Assembly: GCA_934446365.1 (NCBI GenBank)
Contig: CAKSDZ010000001.1
Location: 507,782 to 571,781 of the forward strand
Direction: 5' to 3'
Length of the DNA: 64,000 nucleotides
DNA from: an uncultured Eubacteriales bacterium
Lineage (GTDB): Bacteria > Bacillota > Clostridia > Oscillospirales > CAG-272
Below are positions 23,955 to 33,144 of the stretch, in pieces. The notes beneath the pieces are model-generated. The model made no database searches and had not been told where the DNA came from. It worked only from the letters and a program-made list of their open reading frames with translations. The translations under genes were made by a program, and so were the position numbers. Every line of letters begins with the position of its first letter. The first letter of the stretch is position 1.

Positions 23955-26642
23955 ATGAAAGAGTATCTGAAAAGCTCGGCCGACGTGATGGCAGAGCTCT
24001 CCACCACCCCCGACGGACTGACGGAGACCGATGCGGCAGCAAAACTTGCGCAAAACGGCAAGAACAAGCTTGTCGAGGGCAAGAAGGAATCGCTTCTGCA
24101 CCGGTTTTTCAAGCAGCTTGCGGAGCCTATGACGATCATCCTGATTGTCGCTGCCGTGATTTCCGGCGTTATGGCGGTCATGGAAAATGAGTTTCCGGCG
24201 GATGTCATCATCATCATGGCGGTCGTCGTCATCAACGCGGTGCTCGGCGTGGTTCAGGAAAGCAAGGCGGAAAAGGCAATCGAAGCCCTCCAAGAAATTG
24301 CCGCCGCGACCTCCAAGGTCATCCGCGGCGGACATCAGATGACCGTGAAAAGCGAGGAGCTCGTCACGGGTGATATCATCGTTCTCGAAGCGGGAGACGC
24401 GGTTCCCGCGGATGCGCGCATCATCGAATGTGCCAGCATGAAAATCGAGGAGGCCGCGCTGACGGGCGAATCCGTGCCGGTCACCAAAACCGATAAGACG
24501 CTCGACGCCGGACAAAACGGCGACGTCGCTCTCGGCGACCGGAAGAACATGGTGTTCATGGGCAGCACCGTCGTTTATGGACGAGGAAAAGCGGTCGTGA
24601 CGGCGACCGGCATGGATACCGAAATGGGCAAAATCGCCGACGCGCTTGCAAAGGCGGAGGAAGGCAAGACGCCGCTCCAACAGAAGCTCGGACAGCTCAG
24701 CAAAATCCTCACGTATCTTGTCGTCGGCATCTGCGTTGTCATCTTCGCCATCAATCTCATCCGTTCTCTCGCCGTCGGCGACGGACTTTCCGTCGATATC
24801 GTCCTGAATACGTTTATGGTTGCCGTTTCCCTTGCGGTCGCCGCCATACCGGAGGGACTTGCGACGGTCGTCACGATCGTGCTCTCCATCGGCGTCACCA
24901 ACATGTCGAAGCGCAACGCAATCATCCGCAAGCTGACCGCAGTCGAAACGCTCGGATGTACGCAAATCATCTGCTCCGACAAAACCGGCACGCTGACGCA
25001 AAATAAAATGACGGTCGTCGATCATTACGGCGACAACGAAAATCTCCTTGCCACCGCGATGTCGCTCTGCTCCGATGCGGAGCTTGATACGGAAGCGGGC
25101 GAGGCGGTCGGCGAACCGACCGAATGTGCGCTTGTCAATTATGCGGCAAAGCTCGGACTTGACAAGAACACGCAAAAAACGGAATTTTTGAGAATCGGAG
25201 AGGTTCCTTTCGATTCCATGCGGAAAATGATGTCCACCGTTCACAAGACGGAAAACGGCGGCATCATACAGTTCACCAAGGGCGCGCCGGATGAAATTCT
25301 GAAACGCTGCACCAAGGCGCTCGTGAACGGCACGGCTGTTCCGCTGACCCCGGAGCTTCGCGCCGAAATTCTCGCCGCAAACAAAGCGATGGCGGATAAA
25401 GCGCTGCGCGTTCTCGCCGCCGCGATGAAAAAGCTCTCGGAGGCGCCCGCCGTCTATGAATCGGAAGCGATTGAAAACGAGCTTTGCTTCATCGGACTTT
25501 GCGGCATGATCGACCCCGTCCGTCCCGAGGTAAGGCCCGCCATCGACGAATGCCGCTCGGCCGGTATCCGCCCCATCATGATTACCGGCGACCATAAGGA
25601 TACCGCCGTCGCGATTGCCATGCAGCTCGGCATCATCCAAAGCGCGGAGGAAGCGATCACCGGTGCGCAGCTTGATGAAATCTCCGATGAGGATTTTGAA
25701 TCCGCCGTCGAAAAATATTCCGTTTACGCGCGCGTCCAGCCGGAACATAAAACCCGCATCGTCAACGCATGGCGCAAAAAAGGCAAAGTCACTGCGATGA
25801 CGGGCGACGGCGTCAACGACGCGCCTTCCATCAAAAACGCCGATATCGGCGTCGGCATGGGCATCACGGGCACCGACGTCACCAAGAATGTCGCCGATAT
25901 GATTCTGACGGACGACAACTTCGCCACCATCGTCTCGGCGGTCGGCGAAGGCAGACGGATCTATGACAACATCCGCAAGGCGATTCAGTTCCTGCTCGCC
26001 TCCAATCTGTCGGAGGTGCTCTCGATCTTTCTCGCAACGCTGTTCGGTTTCTCCATCTTCCAGCCGGTGCACCTGCTGTGGATTAACCTAATCACCGACT
26101 GCTTCCCCGCCTTGGCGCTCGGCATGGAAAAGCCGGAAGCGGACATCATGCGGCGTTCGCCGAGAGACTCGAAAGAGGGCGTCTTTGCGGGCGGTATGGG
26201 CTTTGCCATCGCCTATCAGGGACTTCTTGTGACGCTCATCACGCTCGCCTCCTATTTCATCGGCAAATATGTGCTGTTTGAACAGCATGCGGCGGCAGGC
26301 GTTCCGCTGGACTATGACGCCGCAGGACTCGGCACCTCTATGGCGTTTCTCACGCTCTCGATGGCGGAGATCTGTCATTCGTTCAATATGCGCTCGCTCC
26401 ACGGCTCCCTTTTCAAAATGAAAAAGCAAAATCTGTGGCTTTGGGGAGCCGCCGCGCTTTCCCTTGTCATGACGACCGTCGTCATCGAGGTTCCGTTCCT
26501 CGCGAATGCGTTCGACCTTGCAAGGCTTGACCTTACGGAATACGCCGTCGCTCTTGGACTTGCGATTTCGATCATTCCGATTGTGGAAATCATCAAAATT
26601 TTCACCCGCATGAACGACAAAAAACGCGCGCAGAAAAAATAA
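23955..26642 (+). CDS. P-type cation ATPase (PMCA/SERCA type), probably Mn2+ or Ca2+ export
   Basis: An ATP-driven cation pump of 895 residues and P2-type layout. Seen in order: N-terminal cation-ATPase domain, EEAALTGESVPVTK (actuator), transmembrane AAIPEGLATVVTIVLSIG, phosphorylation site CSDKTGTLTQNKMTV with Asp342, and the hinge MTGDGVNDAPSIKNADIG (TGDG at 616-619). Four to six C-terminal helices follow, including WINLITDCFPALALG. This is the PacL-type sequence usually called Ca2+-transporting. The Mn2+ riboswitch in its leader makes Mn2+ efflux the better guess, as for Lactococcus YoaB. CAAAGGAG precedes the ATG. Confidence 0.93.
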   Translation: MKEYLKSSADVMAELSTTPDGLTETDAAAKLAQNGKNKLVEGKKESLLHRFFKQLAEPMTIILIVAAVISGVMAVMENEFPADVIIIMAVVVINAVLGVVQESKAEKAIEALQEIAAATSKVIRGGHQMTVKSEELVTGDIIVLEAGDAVPADARIIECASMKIEEAALTGESVPVTKTDKTLDAGQNGDVALGDRKNMVFMGSTVVYGRGKAVVTATGMDTEMGKIADALAKAEEGKTPLQQKLGQLSKILTYLVVGICVVIFAINLIRSLAVGDGLSVDIVLNTFMVAVSLAVAAIPEGLATVVTIVLSIGVTNMSKRNAIIRKLTAVETLGCTQIICSDKTGTLTQNKMTVVDHYGDNENLLATAMSLCSDAELDTEAGEAVGEPTECALVNYAAKLGLDKNTQKTEFLRIGEVPFDSMRKMMSTVHKTENGGIIQFTKGAPDEILKRCTKALVNGTAVPLTPELRAEILAANKAMADKALRVLAAAMKKLSEAPAVYESEAIENELCFIGLCGMIDPVRPEVRPAIDECRSAGIRPIMITGDHKDTAVAIAMQLGIIQSAEEAITGAQLDEISDEDFESAVEKYSVYARVQPEHKTRIVNAWRKKGKVTAMTGDGVNDAPSIKNADIGVGMGITGTDVTKNVADMILTDDNFATIVSAVGEGRRIYDNIRKAIQFLLASNLSEVLSIFLATLFGFSIFQPVHLLWINLITDCFPALALGMEKPEADIMRRSPRDSKEGVFAGGMGFAIAYQGLLVTLITLASYFIGKYVLFEQHAAAGVPLDYDAAGLGTSMAFLTLSMAEICHSFNMRSLHGSLFKMKKQNLWLWGAAALSLVMTTVVIEVPFLANAFDLARLDLTEYAVALGLAISIIPIVEIIKIFTRMNDKKRAQKK

Positions 26643-26654
26643 AATTCAGAAAAC

Positions 26655-26682
26655 AAAAGAGCGTCTTCGGACGCTCTTTTAC
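26655..26682 (+). terminator. Intrinsic terminator after the ATPase
   Basis: Stem AAAAGAGCGTC/GACGCTCTTTT with a TTCG tetraloop. Confidence 0.9.
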
Positions 26683-26762
26683 CATTTATAGGCCATCATA
26701 ACGGTATCAGCCCTGCAACAAACGCAAATTTCCCTGTTTTTCTGCGTTTTTACCGTATTTAT

Positions 26763-26791
26763 TTGCTTTTTTGAAGATTTCGTGCTATAAT
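26763..26791 (+). promoter_or_regulatory. Promoter of the methyltransferase-galT unit
   Basis: TTGCTT (26763-26768), 17-base spacer, TATAAT (26786-26791). Confidence 0.6.
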
Positions 26792-26822
26792 GTAATAATT
26801 CATATGAGAAAAAGAGGTGCCT

Positions 26823-27998
26823 ATGACCTTACAGCTTGTCGCCACCTGTCTTTTCGGACTGGAACACCTGCTCGGCGAAGAAATCGATGCACTCGGATAC
26901 AAAAGGCTTTCCACCATCGACGGCAGAATTATTTTTGAGGGAGATGAAGCCGCCGTCGCGCGCGCAAATCTGTGGCTTCGCACCGCGGAGCGCGTTTATA
27001 TTCTCGTCGGCAGCTTTCATGCCGCCTCTTTCACAGAGCTTTTTGACGGTACGGCATCGCTCCCGTGGGAGGCTTTCATCCCGAAAAGCGGCGCGTTTCC
27101 CGTCAAGGGACATTCCGTCAAAAGCACGCTTTTCAGCATCCCCGACTGCCAAAAAATCGTCAAAAAAGCCGCAGCGACAAGACTTTCCGACGCTTATCAC
27201 ACCTCGTGGCTCCCTGAGACCGAAGAAAAATATCAGATCGAGTTTTTTATTCTGAAAGATGAAGCAAGCCTCATGATCGATACCTCCGGCACGGCGCTCC
27301 ACAAGCGCGGATACCGTCCGCAAAGCGTTCCGGCACCGCTGCGCGAGACGCTCGCCGCCGCACTGGTAAAGCTCTCGCGTCCCCGCGAGGAGGTGCTGCT
27401 CCACGACCCGTTCTGCGGCTCCGCCACCATTCCGATTGAGGCCGCCATGATGATGACCAATACCGCGCCGGGCCTTTCACGCAGCTTTGCCGCTGAGGCT
27501 TTCGCGTTCCTGCCGGAATCCGTTTGGACGGCGGCGCGCGAGGAGGCAGCCGCACTTCGGAAGAGCGATACGAGCTTTGAGGCTTATGCCTCCGATATCG
27601 CTCCCGATGCCGTCAAAAACGCAAGGCTTTGTGCGAAAAATGCCGGCATGGCAAAGTATATTCGGATATATGAAGCCGATGCGCTCTCCATTGCAACGGG
27701 CGGCAGGCGCGGAACCATCGTTTGCAATCCGCCTTACGGCGAGCGGCTCGGCACGATAAAAGAAGCGGAAGCGCTGTACCGGCAAATGGGACGGCATTTC
27801 GCTACGCTCGATGCATGGCAGATTTATGTGCTGACATCGCACGAGGGCTTCGAGAAGCTCTACGGGCGAAAAGCGGACAAAGTGCGCAAGCTTTACAACG
27901 GCATGCTTCCCTGCTATTTCTATCAGTTTTTCAAAAAACAGAATCCCAAACCACCGGCACAAGGCTCGGAATCCATAAATCGCGGAGGCGTCAAATGA
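26823..27998 (+). CDS. THUMP-domain class I methyltransferase (RlmL/YpsC-like, 23S rRNA m2G)
   Basis: Methylates a guanine N2 in 23S rRNA by family analogy. The ATG at 26823 fits AGAGGTG better than a GTG two codons earlier; the product is 391 residues. The N-terminal ferredoxin-like/THUMP part spans about 1-155 (QLVATCLFGLEHLLGEEIDA; TLFSIPDCQKIVKKA). The Rossmann methyltransferase follows with LHDPFCGSATIPIEAAMM (SAM loop) and the catalytic NPPYGERLG. It overlaps galT by 4 bases (ATGA), so translation is coupled. Confidence 0.9.
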   Translation: MTLQLVATCLFGLEHLLGEEIDALGYKRLSTIDGRIIFEGDEAAVARANLWLRTAERVYILVGSFHAASFTELFDGTASLPWEAFIPKSGAFPVKGHSVKSTLFSIPDCQKIVKKAAATRLSDAYHTSWLPETEEKYQIEFFILKDEASLMIDTSGTALHKRGYRPQSVPAPLRETLAAALVKLSRPREEVLLHDPFCGSATIPIEAAMMMTNTAPGLSRSFAAEAFAFLPESVWTAAREEAAALRKSDTSFEAYASDIAPDAVKNARLCAKNAGMAKYIRIYEADALSIATGGRRGTIVCNPPYGERLGTIKEAEALYRQMGRHFATLDAWQIYVLTSHEGFEKLYGRKADKVRKLYNGMLPCYFYQFFKKQNPKPPAQGSESINRGGVK

Positions 27999-29494
27999 AT
28001 ATAAACATCAGAATCGCTCAGCTGACGGAATACGCCGTCAAAAACGGCCTCATCGGCGAAGAAGACCGTATTTTCGCGCACAACCGTCTCATCGAAGCGC
28101 TCGAACTTTCCGCTTATGAGGAGATCGAAGCTGCACAGGATGCCCCGCTTGAAGAAATCCTCGCGGATATCCTCGATTTTGCCAATGAAAACGGTCTGCT
28201 CTCCGACAACAGCGTCACGGTCCGCGATCTTTTCGACACCAAAATCATGGGACTGCTCACCCCGTTTCCCTCTGAGGTGATCCGGCGCTTCCGAGAGGTC
28301 TACCGGATTTCGCCGGAAGCTGCCACCGACTGGTACTATGCGTTTTCCCGCGCTACCGACTATATCCGCACCTATCGGATAAAGAAGGATCTGAAATGGA
28401 CGGTCCCCTCCGTTTACGGGGACATCGACATCACCGTCAACCTTTCCAAGCCCGAAAAGGATCCGAAGGCAATCGCTGCGGCAAAGTCCGTGCCGCAGAG
28501 CGGCTATCCGAAATGTGCGCTGTGCGCCGAAACCGAGGGCTATGCCGGAAATCTGCATGCCGCCGCCCGTCAAAATCACCGCATCATTCCCCTGACGCTC
28601 GCAGGCGAAAAATGGTACTTCCAATATTCGCCGTACGTTTACTACAACGAACACTGCATCGTGCTTTCCTCCGAGCATTCTCCCATGAAAATCGACCGCG
28701 GCACCTTTGTGAGACTGCTTGACTTCGTGGAGCAGTTCCCGCATTATTTCATCGGCTCAAACGCAGACCTGCCGATCGTCGGCGGCTCCATTCTCACGCA
28801 CAATCACTTTCAGGGCGGACGCTATACATTCGCCATGGAAAAGGCGACGGCAGAATTTGAAATCGCCTTTGCGGGATTCGAGGACATCAATGCCTGTGTC
28901 GTCAAATGGCCGCTGACCGTCATTCGGATAAACGGAGAAAGCAAAGAGCGCCTCATCGCACTTGCGGATAAAATCCTCCGTGCATGGAGGCTCTATACCG
29001 ACGCCGACGCATTTATTTTCGCGCAAACCGACGGAGAGCCGCACAATACCATAACGCCGATCGCCAGACGCAGAAACGGGAATTATGAGCTTGATCTCGT
29101 CCTGCGCAACAACATCACGACGGCGGAGCATCCGCTTGGCGTTTTTCATCCGCACACGGAGCTGCACAACATCAAAAAGGAAAACATCGGTCTTATCGAG
29201 GTCATGGGACTCGCGGTTCTTCCCTCCCGCTTAAAATCGGAAATGGCGGCGCTCGAAAAAGCGATTCTCACAGGCGCCGATATCACGGCGGACGAAACCG
29301 TCGCCAAGCATGCGGCATGGCTGGAAGCTTTCCGGAATCGCTACGAATTTACACCGGAAAACACACAGGAAATCCTGCACCGCGAAATCGGAAAGACCTT
29401 CGTGCGCGTGCTGGAAGATGCCGGTGTGTACAAATGCACAAAGGAAGGCCGCGGGGCACTCCGCCGTTTTCTCTCCTTTGTCAATCGGCAATAA
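27995..29494 (+). CDS. galT: UDP-glucose-hexose-1-phosphate uridylyltransferase (GalT, type 2)
   Basis: Leloir pathway enzyme swapping UMP between UDP-glucose and galactose-1-phosphate. The 499-residue product is the long Firmicute form. Seen: MGLLTPFPSEVIRRF, WTVPSVYGDIDITVNLSKPE, YPKCALCAETEGYAGN with a CxxC, YFQYSPYVYYNEHCIVL and the active site LTHNHFQGGRYTF, where His269-Asn-His271-Phe-Gln273 is the HxHxQ nucleotidylation motif. The start overlaps the upstream stop and has GGAGG 8 bases before it; a longer in-frame extension runs through the methyltransferase gene and is spurious. No galK or galE adjoins, which is unusual for galT. Confidence 0.94.
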   Translation: MNINIRIAQLTEYAVKNGLIGEEDRIFAHNRLIEALELSAYEEIEAAQDAPLEEILADILDFANENGLLSDNSVTVRDLFDTKIMGLLTPFPSEVIRRFREVYRISPEAATDWYYAFSRATDYIRTYRIKKDLKWTVPSVYGDIDITVNLSKPEKDPKAIAAAKSVPQSGYPKCALCAETEGYAGNLHAAARQNHRIIPLTLAGEKWYFQYSPYVYYNEHCIVLSSEHSPMKIDRGTFVRLLDFVEQFPHYFIGSNADLPIVGGSILTHNHFQGGRYTFAMEKATAEFEIAFAGFEDINACVVKWPLTVIRINGESKERLIALADKILRAWRLYTDADAFIFAQTDGEPHNTITPIARRRNGNYELDLVLRNNITTAEHPLGVFHPHTELHNIKKENIGLIEVMGLAVLPSRLKSEMAALEKAILTGADITADETVAKHAAWLEAFRNRYEFTPENTQEILHREIGKTFVRVLEDAGVYKCTKEGRGALRRFLSFVNRQ

Positions 29495-29512
29495 GCTCAT
29501 GAGGATATAAGA

Positions 29513-30739
29513 ATGAAAACAGAACGAACATTCCCGAAATTCACAGTTTCAAAAAAGGCGGAAGCGTCCCTGCGCGCCGGCCATCCGTGGATTTACGATA
29601 CCGAAATCACGAACATATCCGGAGAGACACCGAACGGCTGTCTTGCGGACGCCGTATCCGCCAAGGGGACCTATCTCGGCACCGGTCTTTACAGCGAAAA
29701 GAGCAAAATCCGGCTCCGTATTCTCGCGGCCAACGCCAACGAAGCCTTTGGAGAAGCATTCTTCGAGCGCCGCCTGCGCTACGCCGTCGAATACCGAAAA
29801 ACGGTTATGGGCGACGATTTTTCCTGCTGCCGGCTCATTTTCGGCGAAGCGGACGGACTGCCCGGCCTTACAGTAGACCGTTTTTCAAACATTCTTGTTG
29901 CACAGGTGCTCTCCTACGGAATTGACATTCGGAAAAACATGATTTTTTCTCTGTTATGGAAAATTATGCGAGAGCTTGGAGAAAAAATCGACGGCATTTA
30001 TGAACGCAACGACGCGGCAATCCGCGCGCTCGAAGGGCTTCCGGAATACAAGGGGTGGGCAGAGGTCTGCGGCGATGCTCACCCGCAGTCCACGCAGACG
30101 GAAATCACGGAAAACGGCATTCGCTACACCGTCGATTTTGAAAACGGACAAAAAACGGGATTTTTCCTCGATCAGAAATACAATCGTCGAGAAATCGCGC
30201 GGCTTTCCCGCGGCAAAACGCTGCTCGACTGCTTTACGCATACGGGTTCGTTCGCGCTGAATGCCGCCATAGGCGGCGCCAAGGTCACCGCCGTCGATAT
30301 TTCGGAAACCGCACTCGACATGGCAAGGCACAATGCCGCGCAAAACGGGCTTTCCGACAAAATCGAGTTTATCCGCGCGGATGTATTCGATTATCTGCGC
30401 CAGCTCCACGAAAAACGGGAAAAGCCGCACGATTTTATCCTTCTCGATCCGCCCGCCTTCACCAAAAGCCGCAAAACCGTCGGCAACGCGGCAAACGGCT
30501 ATCGCGAGATCAATTCGCTCGCCATGCGGATCCTGCCGCGCGGCGGTTATCTTGCCACCTGCTCCTGCTCGCATTTCATGCGGGACGACCTGTTCCGGAA
30601 AATGCTCACGGAATGTGCCCGCGATGTCGGCGTAAGGCTGCGCCAAATCGAAGCAAGGGCGCAGGCGCCGGACCATCCGGTCCTATGGGGCGTGCCGGAA
30701 ACGGAATACCTGAAATTTTATATCTTTCAAATCGAATAA
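29513..30739 (+). CDS. PUA-domain class I rRNA methyltransferase (RlmI-like)
   Basis: By family it methylates C5 of a cytosine in 23S rRNA (E. coli RlmI acts at m5C1962). The 408 residues comprise an N-terminal PUA domain (SLRAGHPWIYDTEI to about 80), a linker domain with RLIFGEADGLPGLTVDRF, and a Rossmann domain: TLLDCFTHTGSFALNAAIGG (SAM loop), VTAVDISETALDMA, and the catalytic ILLDPPAFTKSRKT. The C-terminal ATCSCSHFM carries the cysteine pair typical of the group. It follows galT by 18 bases and ends the unit at a strong terminator. Confidence 0.92.
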   Translation: MKTERTFPKFTVSKKAEASLRAGHPWIYDTEITNISGETPNGCLADAVSAKGTYLGTGLYSEKSKIRLRILAANANEAFGEAFFERRLRYAVEYRKTVMGDDFSCCRLIFGEADGLPGLTVDRFSNILVAQVLSYGIDIRKNMIFSLLWKIMRELGEKIDGIYERNDAAIRALEGLPEYKGWAEVCGDAHPQSTQTEITENGIRYTVDFENGQKTGFFLDQKYNRREIARLSRGKTLLDCFTHTGSFALNAAIGGAKVTAVDISETALDMARHNAAQNGLSDKIEFIRADVFDYLRQLHEKREKPHDFILLDPPAFTKSRKTVGNAANGYREINSLAMRILPRGGYLATCSCSHFMRDDLFRKMLTECARDVGVRLRQIEARAQAPDHPVLWGVPETEYLKFYIFQIE

Positions 30740-30780
30740 AAAACTTGCCGGAAAAGGATTCCTTTTCCGGCGAGTTTTTT
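30740..30780 (+). terminator. Intrinsic terminator
   Basis: An 18-bp stem (AAAACTTGCCGGAAAAGG with one G-T pair), ATT loop, ending TTTTTT. Confidence 0.9.
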
Positions 30781-30805
30781 CTGTTTCAAAATTCATTTTT
30801 TGCGT

Positions 30806-31813
30806 TTAGTTCCGGTTGACCCATGCACATCGTCCGCATCGCTCGGACATCTCCCAAGAGCAGTTTACGGCGTGGCGCAGCCGGTGATACGGCTCACTTT
30901 GCCACATCTCCAAAAAGCCGCTCCCGGAAAGGTTTCCGACACGCGCACCGCCGTTGCAGCAAAGATAAACGTCGCCCGCATAGTCAATGGCGGCGCTCAC
31001 AAGGGGCGCATGGCACACGGTATTTACAATATACTGTGAGGCAGGACGGTACTTGCCGTCGGCAAAAACATAATCGCCGACTTTCGTGGGATACACGTCA
31101 AGAAACATACGGCGCTCACAGGCAAACCGATAAGCCGTTTCCAATTCATGGCACAAGGCTTCGTTCTGCTCAGGGACACAGAACGAGGGCGCGGTGACAA
31201 TTCCGCAGCCGACACGTCTTATGCCAAGTGAAAAAGCAAGCCGAAAAATCTCCGCGACCTGACGTTCGTTATCCTTTTGCACGGAAATATAAAAAGAAGG
31301 CGAGCGGTGCGCCGGAAAATCCTCATAGAACCTCACCGCCGTCTCCGCATTTCGCATGACGCGCTCAAAATCGGCTCCCCTGCGAATCGATTCAAATGTG
31401 GATTTGTCCGCACCGTCCACGGAAATGATGAGTTCTACCTTTTCCTCCGCGAAAAACTCGATGAAATCCGGCTCCAAAAGCATGCCGTTCGTGGAAAGCT
31501 CCACATGGCAATCCGCTCTTTTCTTTAGGTTCACATAGCGCACTCTCTCACGCAGATCGTTTAGCAAAAGCGGCTCACCCCAGTTAAACAAAGAGTAGCT
31601 TCTGACATACGGCGCCGTCTCATCGACGATTCTGCAAAACAGCTCCATCGGCATCGTCCTGCCGCATACCGAGCTTTTGTCCCGGCACATTTTACACCAC
31701 AGATTGCAGTCCTGCGTGACATCCAAATACAGCTTCTGCGGGCAAAGCATATTGTCGCTGCAATCCGCCGCCATTTGAAGCAGCTCATAGCTGTTATTCA
31801 TAAAATATTTCAT
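30806..31813 (-). CDS. Radical SAM/SPASM domain protein
   Basis: Start set at the ATG with CGGAGG upstream; the frame extends 23 codons further without a ribosome site. The 335-residue product has the radical SAM cluster motif CNLWCKMC (Cys36, Cys40, Cys43), then FNWGEPLLLNDL (GGEP-like), ELSTNGMLLEPDFIEFF and ISVDGADKSTFESIRRG. A C-terminal SPASM domain binds a further cluster (CHAPLVSAAIDYAGDVYLCC; later ERCGRCAW). SPASM proteins modify peptides, activate sulfatases or act in cofactor and wall chemistry. No precursor peptide, sulfatase or other partner lies beside it, so the substrate is open. Confidence 0.88.
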   Translation of the reverse strand: MKYFMNNSYELLQMAADCSDNMLCPQKLYLDVTQDCNLWCKMCRDKSSVCGRTMPMELFCRIVDETAPYVRSYSLFNWGEPLLLNDLRERVRYVNLKKRADCHVELSTNGMLLEPDFIEFFAEEKVELIISVDGADKSTFESIRRGADFERVMRNAETAVRFYEDFPAHRSPSFYISVQKDNERQVAEIFRLAFSLGIRRVGCGIVTAPSFCVPEQNEALCHELETAYRFACERRMFLDVYPTKVGDYVFADGKYRPASQYIVNTVCHAPLVSAAIDYAGDVYLCCNGGARVGNLSGSGFLEMWQSEPYHRLRHAVNCSWEMSERCGRCAWVNRN

Positions 31814-31876
31814 AACTTTACCTCCGATATTCCCTATCATCTTATCAGCAAAGTCATGTCCGGATATATTTTTTTG

Positions 31877-31912
31877 CTTCATACAAGAATCCGGATTAGA
31901 CTTTGTATGAAG
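31877..31912. repeat. Inverted repeat upstream of the radical SAM gene
   Basis: CTTCATACAA and TTGTATGAAG, a perfect 10-bp pair separated by 16 bases, 64 bases before the start. No T-run follows on either strand, so it is more like an operator or leader hairpin than a terminator. Confidence 0.5.
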
Positions 31913-31979
31913 CTATGGCATTTACCGCCGGCAATACGATCAATTTCAATTTTCCCCCTTTCATAGTGATTTCTCTTTG

Positions 31980-32315
31980 TTATATTCCAAAATGAATCAC
32001 ATATTTTCCCTCGTCTCGTGCTCTTTCAAAAAGCCCGATGAGCGGACGGCAGCGTTCGCCGCCATACCCATGAAGCACCGATAAAAAAGCCTCCGCGGCC
32101 TCTGGCGGAATCAGCGTAATTCCGCACCAAGCAAGTCCCATCCCGGGTTTTTGCCGCGTATGATAAAAACACGGGATTTTCTGAAATTCCATCATCAGCG
32201 GCTCGATGTCATCATCGTCGATTTCAACACAATGATATTTTTCAGGCTCATATTTATCATACCGCGCATGGAGTCTCGGAGGCTTTTCCATAAGTCCGAA
32301 TTCATGCTTCGGCAT
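31980..32315 (-). CDS. Unknown protein at the end of the his operon
   Basis: Start at ATG 32315, with GAGGAG upstream; the product is 111 residues (MPKHEFGLMEKPPRLHARYD...). It begins 14 bases inside the hisK stop and so is translationally coupled to the histidine operon. Visible features are a tyrosine-rich start, an acidic patch EIDDDDIEPLMMEF, and WCGITLIPPEAAEAFLSVLH. No membrane segment or signal. I do not recognise the family. Position suggests a housekeeping passenger more than a histidine enzyme. Confidence 0.65.
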   Translation of the reverse strand: MPKHEFGLMEKPPRLHARYDKYEPEKYHCVEIDDDDIEPLMMEFQKIPCFYHTRQKPGMGLAWCGITLIPPEAAEAFLSVLHGYGGERCRPLIGLFERARDEGKYVIHFGI

Positions 32316-33144
32316 CGTCTTTCTCCTCTTCCCACGCAATATCGCGCACACGCCGTAGAAGCGGCAGTCCCGCACGCGCGGCCGCATCTGCCGCCGTATC
32401 AAAGCCAAAGCCGAGGGTATCGGCGCGATGGCTGTCGCTCGACAGCACGGCGCATCCGCCATGCTCCGCCAAATATGAGAGAATATCTCCCGCCGGATAC
32501 GGCGCCGCGCGGTACCCGCGCGACATCGCGCCGGTATTCAGCTCGAACGGAATACCAAGCCGAAGAAGCGCCGCTGCGGCGGACTGCCATGCCGCGATAT
32601 ACCGCGGATGCCGCGTATCAAAAAAGATGTCTCCCGCGTTGAATTTCGTGATGAGGTCAAAATGCCCGATGATATCGGCGCCGGTACGGCGCACGACATC
32701 GCGCTCCAAGGCATAGTAATCCTCCGCAAAAGCGTAATAGTCGCCATCGTAATGCTTTTCCGCCGCCTCAGAAAGCAGCGTCCCTGTCTCATCGACGGGA
32801 AGATAGCAGCCATCCTTTTTCACATAGTGAACGGAGCCGATGACAAAATCATAGCCGTCCGTCGGGGATTCCGAAAAATAATCCTGCTCCACACCGCAGT
32901 AAATGCGGATTTTATCACGGTATTTCTCTTTCAGACGGGCAATTTCCGTGCGGTATAGAGCGGCACCGTCTTCCGTCATACACCAATCCGCCTCAAACGG
33001 CATCGGTGCATGTCCGGAAAAGCCGAGGACGGAAAAGCCCTTCCCGATTGCGGAGAGCACGACATCCTCCGCTGTACTCTTCCCGTCGCAGAAAGTCGTG
33101 TGAACATGCAGATCCGCCGGCTGCGGAAGCTTCGGCAGGCTCAT
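32302..33144 (-). CDS. hisK: Histidinol-phosphatase, PHP family (HisK/HisJ type)
   Basis: Hydrolyses histidinol phosphate to histidinol. The 280-residue PHP-domain protein has the metal motifs DLHVHTTFCDGKST at residues 11-24, GFSGHAPMPFE, FVIGSVHYVKKDG, DIIGHFDLITKF and SSDSHRADTLGFGFD near the C-terminus. This is the Firmicute type, unrelated to the HAD-type phosphatase fused to HisB in enterobacteria. It overlaps hisIE by 4 bases and the unknown gene downstream by 14. Confidence 0.94.
   Translation of the reverse strand: MSLPKLPQPADLHVHTTFCDGKSTAEDVVLSAIGKGFSVLGFSGHAPMPFEADWCMTEDGAALYRTEIARLKEKYRDKIRIYCGVEQDYFSESPTDGYDFVIGSVHYVKKDGCYLPVDETGTLLSEAAEKHYDGDYYAFAEDYYALERDVVRRTGADIIGHFDLITKFNAGDIFFDTRHPRYIAAWQSAAAALLRLGIPFELNTGAMSRGYRAAPYPAGDILSYLAEHGGCAVLSSDSHRADTLGFGFDTAADAAARAGLPLLRRVRDIAWEEEKDDAEA

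Noticed and set aside
23859..26072. 737-codon open frame on the minus strand
   Set aside because: Antiparallel to the P-type ATPase, His/Arg/Asp-rich, no family motifs; arises from the codon bias of the real gene.
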